The notes below the pieces were generated by a model. It saw only the letters and a program-made list of their open reading frames with translations. It did not search any database and was not told the DNA's origin. Shown here piece by piece: positions 13,201 through 22,200 of a DNA stretch of 64,000 nt (positions are counted from its first letter, which is position 1; the number at the start of each line of letters is the position of its first letter). The DNA is from Marisa cornuarietis (lineage: Eukaryota > Mollusca > Gastropoda > Architaenioglossa > Ampullariidae). Location: the NCBI GenBank assembly GCA_004794655.1, contig SMMW01000022.1, positions 186,001 to 250,000 on the forward strand. Reading direction: 5' to 3'. The position numbers and the translations under genes were made by a program.

Positions 13201-16200
13201 TATGCTCTCCAGAGCCATTTTGTGAATAAATTATTGTTTAAAAGTTAGAAAGAAAAACACATGAAAAGTTGCCCAAAGCTGATTCACTCCAGTTTCTCCT
13301 TATCTCAGAAGAATAGGAAAGGCCACATTTTCTCAACTATTCAGGTAAACAATTAGCATGAAAAAAAAAGGAACCTTATGATCCGACATCGCAGACAGTT
13401 GCTTCCCTTACCCTAAGCAGATACTGCGGATGACTTGCGAGACAACTGTGGTTTTTCCACAACCACCTTTTCCTGACATAACACAAATTGGGCTTCCCAC
13501 CAATTTCTGCGCTGCTGCCCACTGATCAGGATCAGCTCGTAAGCAGTCCACTTCACAGCTGGCAACACAGAGAAGGAAAAAACCCCCACCTAAATATGAT
13601 GCGACTTTCCTTTCATAAAAAGGGCTTTATAATGATAAACTCTAAAAAAAGTAGATCCATTATCCTTCATTTAGCCAACAGGAGGAAGGTTTAGACAGAT
13701 ACACACACACCCAATTTTGTATTGAAAAAAATTCATATTGGGAAGGAGCTGTATATATATATATATATATCAAAAAGTATGCTTTTTCTCTTTAAAGATT
13801 TAACATATTACAATACTGTTGGGCCCTAACTAAGAAACTGATCCTTTGTACATAAGATCAAGACTAGCAAGCCACAAAATATAATTCAACTAATTTCCTC
13901 CCTCCAACACCCATTTGCCCCATGACTAAAAGAATTTTAGTCAACATGTACCAAAGCTGCAACAAAGGTAATTTGCCATTGTCCTACCAGTGACTTGAAC
14001 TTGTACCTTGGAATGGACATGTCTTTGTAACTGCTTAAATATGCTTTCTGCAGAAAACTTGTTACATATACCATGACAAGCCAATGTCATATCTGGCAAG
14101 CTGTGAAGAAAACTATTTTTTTTTGGCACAACTTACCAGATGTGACACTGGCTTATCTATGCTTGAAAGTGTTTGCTTTTCACGCATCTCAGACCTAGAA
14201 AAATCCATCTGCCAGCTTTCTTCTGCAGTCATCCCTCTCTTCAGCACTTCGTGCAAGCCCCTTGCTATATCCATCTCTGCCTTCCAGTTGTGATAGAGAA
14301 ATATATTCCTTTCTGAGTTGAAGCGTTCTTCGCAGGTCACTTCATTTGTGCTGAGTAGCTGGAGAGATGACAACCAGTTGACAACTTCGTGTTTGAGTTG
14401 CTGCCATTCCTTGTGCTCCATCAGACTCTTGATGGAGATGTAGGTGTGTCCATTGCGAGCTGCATCATGTTTCAACACTGCGTAGATATACAGAGCATCC
14501 TTCTCTCTCTGAGATAGTTTCTCCAGGAGGCCAGCAGCACAGAAGTCTCTTAATTTAGCCTCGATTCCAAAAAGTTTAAAACGATTGGACAAAATCTGGA
14601 AAAAAATCCAATATATTTAATGTTATGCTAAAGATAAAAGACCAAAAAAAAAACCTCCCACAAAAAGTCACACTTCTTTATTGCTACTGGGATCTGAAAT
14701 AATTAAGTTCATTGTACCAGCAAGTATTTTCAAGCCACTGTGGACACAAAAAGATAAGGCTGGTCTCTTTCTTTGTTAGGTTTTAAAAATACCATTTTTG
14801 GTGGTAAAATTTCTTTCTTCGAGTACTTACCAGATGACATGACTATATGGAGATCACCCTCTAGCTACCTCAAATCCAGCTGTCCAAACCCGTGCACCAC
14901 GGTAGGACTTTAAAACAGCTCAGCCCCCTTCCATCCCACCTGTCTCGCTAGTGAGCCTCTCTACTCCAGTTTTAAGCCTGGACTGAGTCTGGAACCCACT
15001 GCGGGGAGGCGGGAGGGAGCTAGCTGTCATGTCATCTGGTAAGTACTCTAAGAAAGAAATTTTACCACCAAAAATGGTATTTCTTCTTCGTACTGTACCA
15101 GATGACATGACTATATGGAGAATAACTAACAGGCGGTGGGAGTGGTTGCCCACCCTGTAAGAACACCTACAAACATCCATAGGTGAACATCAAACAAAAG
15201 AAATCACACCCCAAATCCAGCCGGGCTGTAGAGTGAGGCCGCCTTGACTGAGTTATGCAACGCTGCCATTGGACCTGTCAGGCAGGTTGCCGTATCTACT
15301 CCCTGCTCTGCTGCTGATACCCAGCCAACTGTCACCAATGAGTCAGGATAGGGTGCAAGATCCGTAGGTAGAACCTAGTGATGCACACAATAACGCCAGC
15401 CTATATAGTCCAAATGACTATAGCGCTGCATATCCCGAAGGCTGGGCTAGTGGCAACCGCTCAAGCCTCAATGCACGAACCTTCCAACTGGGGAAGCTGC
15501 TGTCAAGCATCAGTGCAAAACCGCCTGCACTACTGCTAACCCCCAGGCTGTAACAGATTGCACTGAGAAAACTTCTGTTTTACCATTCCACACTGGTAAG
15601 AACCGACAGATGCCACCCTGAGCGAGGCCAACCTCTTGGGGTAAATCTGGAGTGTTCTCACTAAATCCTGTGGTAACCTGATACCTCAGGCCTGTTCTTG
15701 GAAGTATGAGTAGCATATTCTCCTAGGACCCTGTTCTGGAAGAATAATCTGAGTCAGTAAGGCAGGATTATGCATAGGGATATGAAACCCTTACCCCCAC
15801 ACTGTCAGCAAGTCAAAACTGAGTATCTCAAGTCTCAGATAGTGTAGCCACCTCTGCTCCAAATGCTAACACTATGTCTGCCCTGCCAGAAGCTTAAAGG
15901 AGACCGGGATAACGGCTCAAGAACTGTCGAGTTCCAGTGGTAAATACCCATCCTCCAATCCCAAGAAGGGAAGAGAGTGCAACCTACTGGTTGAGGGCTA
16001 ACAAACTTGTCAGCAGGGCAGAACATGGCTATTGGCCCCCATTCTATTGACCGCCAACGACGGAATGTATCTGATAGCATGGCTTTATAGCCTTCAATAA
16101 TAACGAGTTCCAAAGTCTTAAGAATCACAGACCATTCTGCCTAGAATATATCCGAAGGATCCCGTCCATAACTAAAGTCTGCTTCTTTTAACCATGAAGG

Positions 16201-19200
16201 TGGAGGGCTTTCTAGTGAAAGCAAAGCGCTCCACCACCTCTCTAGATCAATGTCGACTTCAGCTGTCCCTCTAATAAGGCAAAGGCGTGAAGATGCAGAT
16301 TCTCCGCTGCCAGATAAACTGGCTGACTGCACAGCTCTATTTACCGAGCCCATATGGGTGGTCCTTCTTGAAGTATCCCCCATTGACAAAGCTGCTTACT
16401 CTTAGCTCCCAAGACCAATTCCAGGAAGTGGGTCCACTATAGAGGCCTGATCTTGGTCTCTATTGATCTTTGTCTGTCTGCCAGAAGAATTGTAAGGTCT
16501 ATGCCCCGAGTTCCTTCCCAATGCAGTGACACTACGTCAACTGTCCAAATCAGTGGGTCCGGAACTGGTAACTCAAACGTTGGGAGCTTGTCCCCACAAG
16601 TCTCACAGAGGTCCCCCATATGAAACAACCTGACAAGAGTTGGAAAATTGTCTGGCGAAGGATAACATCCCTTCCTGTTCAAGGCCTTTGGAAACGCCGC
16701 CCTCCTGCCACAGTAGGGAAACCGCCCTATGTCGAATCCGTACCGGGCAGGCACGAGATGAGCGTAAGGTGTCAAGACCACATACCCACTCGTGGCCTGG
16801 GGGTCAAGCCTCACCCAGGCAGAGTCTGCCAGTAATACTGAGCTTAGCTATGCCAGAATAAACATGATCCACCAGAATAACCTTCCAGCTAAGGGGCACA
16901 GCACAGGGGAGAGAGCACCCCATTGTTGACATAAAAAGATCACTGCTTTGGATCTTTCAGCCAAAACCATTCCTGTTACCCTCTGCAGGGCCCGCTGTCA
17001 AGTAACTTGTGCTCTCCACATTGCCACCCATTCCCAGCCTTTAGTTTAAGTGCTGAGACTGTTCTTCCTCTACCACTGGCCCTGTTATAACCAAAGGTCA
17101 AGAGGAAGGCCCCCCCACGTCTGGCGGCTGTCAGTTGTGCCTCAATAAAACTCCAGCGTGGATCGCCGTGGCTAGTCACCGGAAGTCGTTCATAGACATT
17201 CAGTGTGACTGTAACTCGCCAACATAGTTGTCGGATTATCCAACCATCCCGTTGTTGGCCTCCAGCTTGCCAACAAGGCCATCTGAGTAGGGCGTATATG
17301 AGCCATCCCACTTGATATGGAGTACCAACTCTGAAGAAACTGGGTGACTCAGCCACCTCAACTCTTAACAGTAAGGTCAAGAGGTAAGCCAGTTCGATCT
17401 TCACTTGCTGTTTTGGCTGTGTAAAATCAATCGTGGCAAGGCTGACATGACTTTCTGAGCCCTCATCCGGAACAGGATTACGCAAATCCATAGCCGGCAG
17501 GCTACAATGGTCTCCTGACCACATGTCTACTCATGGCCTGGGTAGGATGTACCAGACACAAAGGCTGTGGCCCGGGAAGGAAGTGGGGGGGGGGCGCTGA
17601 AAGCGTCCCGGGCCTGTACTGCAACGTCATTCCGGTAAAAATTATAGTGCCGATATCCGCCCAAAAGGCGTCATGGCACATCATAAAATCGCTGCCTTCA
17701 AAGGCAAGGCATAGAAGCGGGCCGCTGACGGTTGCAACAGGACAATAAAAAGGCGTCAGCAAAGTCTATGTAGGTTACATAAACGTGCCACACGAACGCC
17801 GCTCTCACTTCATGCCTTCTCGAGACTGTTGCGAGATTCCTACTTCGCAGAGACATCTCTATGGTCTGTCTCCTGGCCCTGGAGAATAAATCACTGAACA
17901 CGTGCAGGGAGGTCTCTTCTGAAAGACAGGCACAGTACTTCGCTGATCACCGCATGGATCCCTAAGATCTGCGGTCCGAAAAGTCTCCCAGTGAGCTAAG
18001 TGTCACCTCAGTGTCACTCCGACTGGAAACGTGGGAGGAGTCGGTGAGTGAAGGGAGCGAAGCCGATGTGAGGAAGTCTAGTCTCAAACAGACTTCTCCC
18101 CCCTAGCCCTGGCTGCCGGGTAACTCATCTGACCATCGGCTGAAAAGCCAGGCTCAAAGCGGACGCTGGGGGGGGGGAGTGCCGCGCTGCTGAAATCCGC
18201 TCTTTCTCTCTCTCCTATCGGTGGTGTGCAGCGCGGGGGCGGCGCTGGAGGAAACGCCGCCCTCCTGCCACAGTAGGGAAACCGCCCTATGTCGAATCCG
18301 TACCGGGCAGGCACGAGATGAGCGTAAGGTGTCAAGACCACATACCCACTCGCGGCCTGGAGGTCAAGCCTCACCCAGGCAGAGACCCGGGGGGGAACTA
18401 GCCCCAAGCGCCCCGGGCAGGGGGTTCCCTCCTGGTACATAGCGTTCCGCCTGCTCGCTCTCCCCGGTAGTGTAGTGGTTAAAACACTCGCTTGTCACCA
18501 CTGCAGTGAGTGGCTCAGGGTTCAGATCTCGTCTCGGGACACTCTCTGTATGTGACACCTGTTCGCAGGGCTGGGCGGCGGGGGTTTTCTCCGGGTACTC
18601 CGGTTTCCTCCCCCCTCCCTTTCCCCCCATAGTGCGAAATCGCCGCAAGGTGGAAGCACTTTCCAACTAAATAAACAAAACAACAAAACTCTCCCTCGCC
18701 CCGTGTGGGCTGACAGGGGGCGTTTGATGCAAGCTGTACACCCTCCCACTGGTGGACGTCCTCTGGAACGCTGTGTCCGGCCTGGCCACTTAACTTCGTC
18801 TAACACTAGAGACGGAAGAAAGGCCTCTGGAACTGGCCACACCCCCTCCCACGGAGGACCGGAGGGAGAGTGCTCCACGGTCTGTCGATCCAGTCCGTTC
18901 CCGACTGGAGACTTAAGTGTTATGGACCTTACCTTGACAGAGTTGTCTGGCTGGCCCAGGGGCCGCCAGTACCCCGCGGTCATCTACCTGCATGGAATAG
19001 CAGGTCAAGAAAGTACTGAAGGCAGGACTCTGGTCTGGTCTGTTGTACCAATCCGCTCTGGGTCCCCCTTCTATTTAGGCCCCGTCTCCTTAACAGAAGG
19101 TCCCGCACTTTCTGGCTGAAAGCACCCTTACAAGCGCGATTTGCTCCGTTTGGGCCCTCGTTATCTAGGTAAGGGTCACATGTCTCACAGAGGAGGCTGC

Positions 19201-22200
19201 CTCCCAACATATCCCAGATACTAACGATCTGCTTGTAATACTACTGCTGCAAGGGACCGACTGTAAGAACAAACTCAGGAGTCCACACAAAGTGATGACT
19301 CCTTAGTATGGCCATACCTAACACAGGGACACGTGACTAGCCTCTGATTAGCACTCTCACTATTGAGGCTACTTCTGTTCAAGTATCCATAAAGGACAGA
19401 CCCCTTACTGGATAAATTAACCATAGCTGCGGTAAACAGTGAAACACACCACGGCACCCGAGATGGATGCCTCCACATCACGACTGTGGTCTTAACACAG
19501 ATATCTGACCTGGCTCTGATATCACGCTCGGTAGTGCGGCTTTGTGTTCTGTATAGTTATCCGATAAGCCAGAAGCCTATGGCTCAGTAAGCCTTGAAAT
19601 GACCGACCTAACCTGTCGGTAAGTCCTGGCGCTGAACAACGGAGAAAGGGAAGCGAAAACACGAGTGCGCCTCGCAGTCCATAATATAAATAGGCATTAG
19701 AGATACTGTGACAGTAAATCACTTATTCGGCAATGATGTTCTGCATCAACGGGAACGCCAAAACTTTGAACTGCTCAGAAAGGACACAGTGTAGGCAGCG
19801 CGCGCGGACACACGGCAAACTAAAGCGACCATCTTCAAACACGTGAAGGCAGAGCTGCCCGCCTCCACCTAGGACACGTACGTAACTCGGAGCCCACGTG
19901 CCACGAAAAGGCTCGGTGACATATCCGCTACTGCTTTTAGCGTAGGCTGTCATTCACTAAACAACGGAAGTAGTCTTGAAACACTCCGCCAGCAAAACAC
20001 GTGCTAAATGCCGCACTCCTTAACCAGACCCAAGCGCTTCACATACATCTTAAACATACAACATAAACACGCTTGCACGCACAGAAGTAAAGAAACTTTC
20101 AGCTGCTCAATACTTTTTTTTTTTTTACACATTTGCTACCCGCGTGGCCACAAGGGCCCTTCGACGCACACTTTAAAATGGACCGCTTCATGATAGAGCG
20201 TGTCATCCCTGCGACGGGACCATGATTAACGTTTCTCTGTATCGCTCCATTTCAGGGTAAGTACCGCACAGACGGCAGTGGAGGGGGGGTGGAGGTGTCC
20301 AGCCTACTACACAGCGCTGAATACCGTTCATGACACATGCATAGCCCAATTCGATACAGACAGCTTCTTAATAATTTAACAACTACCAGACAGGTAACGT
20401 CTGACACCACTTGGCCCGTAAATTCCACAGGGGGGAGGCAGAAGAAACATTCTTTCATGCCCCCCACCCCCTACTACTTCTCTAAGAGAAACGTAGCGGT
20501 GTCGGGGAACCCTCTTTCTGGGTAGCGGGATATTATTAGCTGTTCTAGCCTTACCTTATATTGCTCTAAGATAAGAGCAATTAACAAGCCGAAGCGAAAA
20601 CCTTCCTGCCGTGTTTCGTCTCTGACCACCTGCCGCAACTTTGTCCTTTTCAGTAGAAGAAGCGGTAAACTTCACAGGAATAAAAAGGACGCCAGGGTGT
20701 CGGTACTGCGCCTATGATAGCAGAAAACCACACTTCACAGGCCTCACACGGCATATCCAAAGGAAACGAGGTAGCTGCCCCACGTCTGAACTGCGTGAAG
20801 CCGGGCTTAAAACTGGAGAGACAGGTGGGATGGAAGGGGGCTGAGCTGTTTTAAAGTCCTACCATGGTGCACGGGTTTGGACAGCTGGATTTGAGGTAGC
20901 TAGAGGGTGATCTCCATATAGTCATGTCATCTGGTACAGTATGAAGAAGAAATCATGAAGGGGTAAGGTGCAGATCTCATAACCTAGTGGACATTAAAGC
21001 AGTCAACTGTAGGCCTAGACCATAGGATTTGAAACACAAAACCTGGCCCTCTCATACTGATACACTGGGGACACATTTCTGCTTAGTGGCCAGCACTGAA
21101 CCAGAGACTTTCTGCTTGGAAGTTGAGTGCACTGGTCACCAAGCTATGGGGACTTCACTAAATGCTCACCTTGCTAAAATCAAACACCCTAGCTATGGTG
21201 ACTCCACTAAATGCTCACCTTGGTAAAACCAAACACCCATGGCTCTTTTATGGCTGCTGCATCCATCTGTGATAAAACACTGACAGGGGGTGCCAGCAAG
21301 CAGTCAGTAAAGACTGTTGGAAATAAAGAAGAAAGCAATGACGTCAGTGCTGGGAACTGCTTCGCCCTCAGAACCAGCTGCACATCCTCTGTTACAAAAC
21401 AAACACCCACTTCATGTTATAGAAAAAGACATTCAAAACACAAAATGAATACTGATAGTTACAAAACTGACATTTTTTAATATCTACCTTTCAAATAAAA
21501 CTATTTGAGATTCTCTTTAAGAAGCATGAAGCAAAACAAAAGTGAAAGCAGAAGACCTGCCATGTCACCTTCATTATTATTACCATTATATCTGGTAAAG
21601 CTGCTGTGGATCGATATTAACAATGCCACATGACAAAAGCTTATATGTGTCTGAAATATTTTCCAAGTCTGTTAATGGCATCACCACACACTTTTTAAAG
21701 ATCAATCGCTATGAAAATGAGAATCAGAATAGAATTACATTGCATAGTAAAAAGACATTACAAATGCTCTTCACTTTGTACACATGGTCTCTATCTCTCT
21801 CTCACACACATACACCCCCATAATTTCTCAGCTATTTTTCTTTTTGGATAAGATTTTTTAACAGATGTAAATGTAAGATGTCTGCAGCAGAAAATTCACA
21901 AAACTCATTTACCTGAGTGCAGAATTTGTAAAAATTCCTTCAGTTCTGAACCTGTCAGATCTCTTGACTCTTTGAACTGGCGAAGCAGCATCTCTATGGA
22001 GTCAAAAGTCATTTTTGCCTCCTGCCCAGTTTCTCTGCATAAAAACAGTTTTTTTTTATTATTGTTTATTAACTGCTGTGATGATAGCATACTCAGATGT
22101 CATAATCACTTAGGAGTGACATTTTCATACACTGATAGCATTATCACCTAGGCTGGATTTCACATCGATTCTGTAATTCAATAGCAGCCTGTCTAGCTGA

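Larger units (their letters stand above)
14785..20945. mobile_element. 6.1-kb element with long terminal inverted repeats in HELB intron 4
   Basis: About 140 bp at the left end (14828-14970) recurs inverted at 20800-20937: taccagatgacatgactata, then tagctacctcaaatccagct, gcccccttccatcccacctg and beyond. It differs by one substitution and a 19-bp indel in the first 140 bases. The interior is visibly more GC-rich than the surrounding introns. Scattered short frames (longest 182 codons, minus strand, 16976-17524) match no transposase I recognise, so it may be non-autonomous. It contains a SINE (18461-18680) and a 134-bp direct repeat. The left end is compound: a second, inverted copy of the end lies at about 15020-15130. 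Confidence 0.75.

Noticed and set aside
13751..13770. (TA)n tracts at 13.75, 23.43, 23.47 and 50.88 kb as regulatory sites
   Set aside because: Short simple repeats common in AT-rich introns; nothing ties them to a function.
14048..14136. Alternative joining of HELB exon 5 to an acceptor only 36 bp downstream (ttcttcacag)
   Set aside because: A 36-nt intron is too short to be likely; the 41-bp exon with an 89-bp intron fits phase and signals better.
16976..17524. 182-codon open frame (minus) in the 6.1-kb element as a gene
   Set aside because: No recognised domain, and the same region has similar-sized frames in other phases; it may be chance in GC-richer DNA.
18461..18560. tRNA gene
   Set aside because: A- and B-box-like motifs are present but no cloverleaf can be drawn; the copy at 30.9 kb and the common tail show a SINE.
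20641..20844. Possible zinc finger (CRYCAYDSRK, TRHIQRKRGSC)
   Set aside because: Spacing after the first Cys pair does not give a normal C2H2 or BED finger and the frame runs into the inverted terminal repeat.
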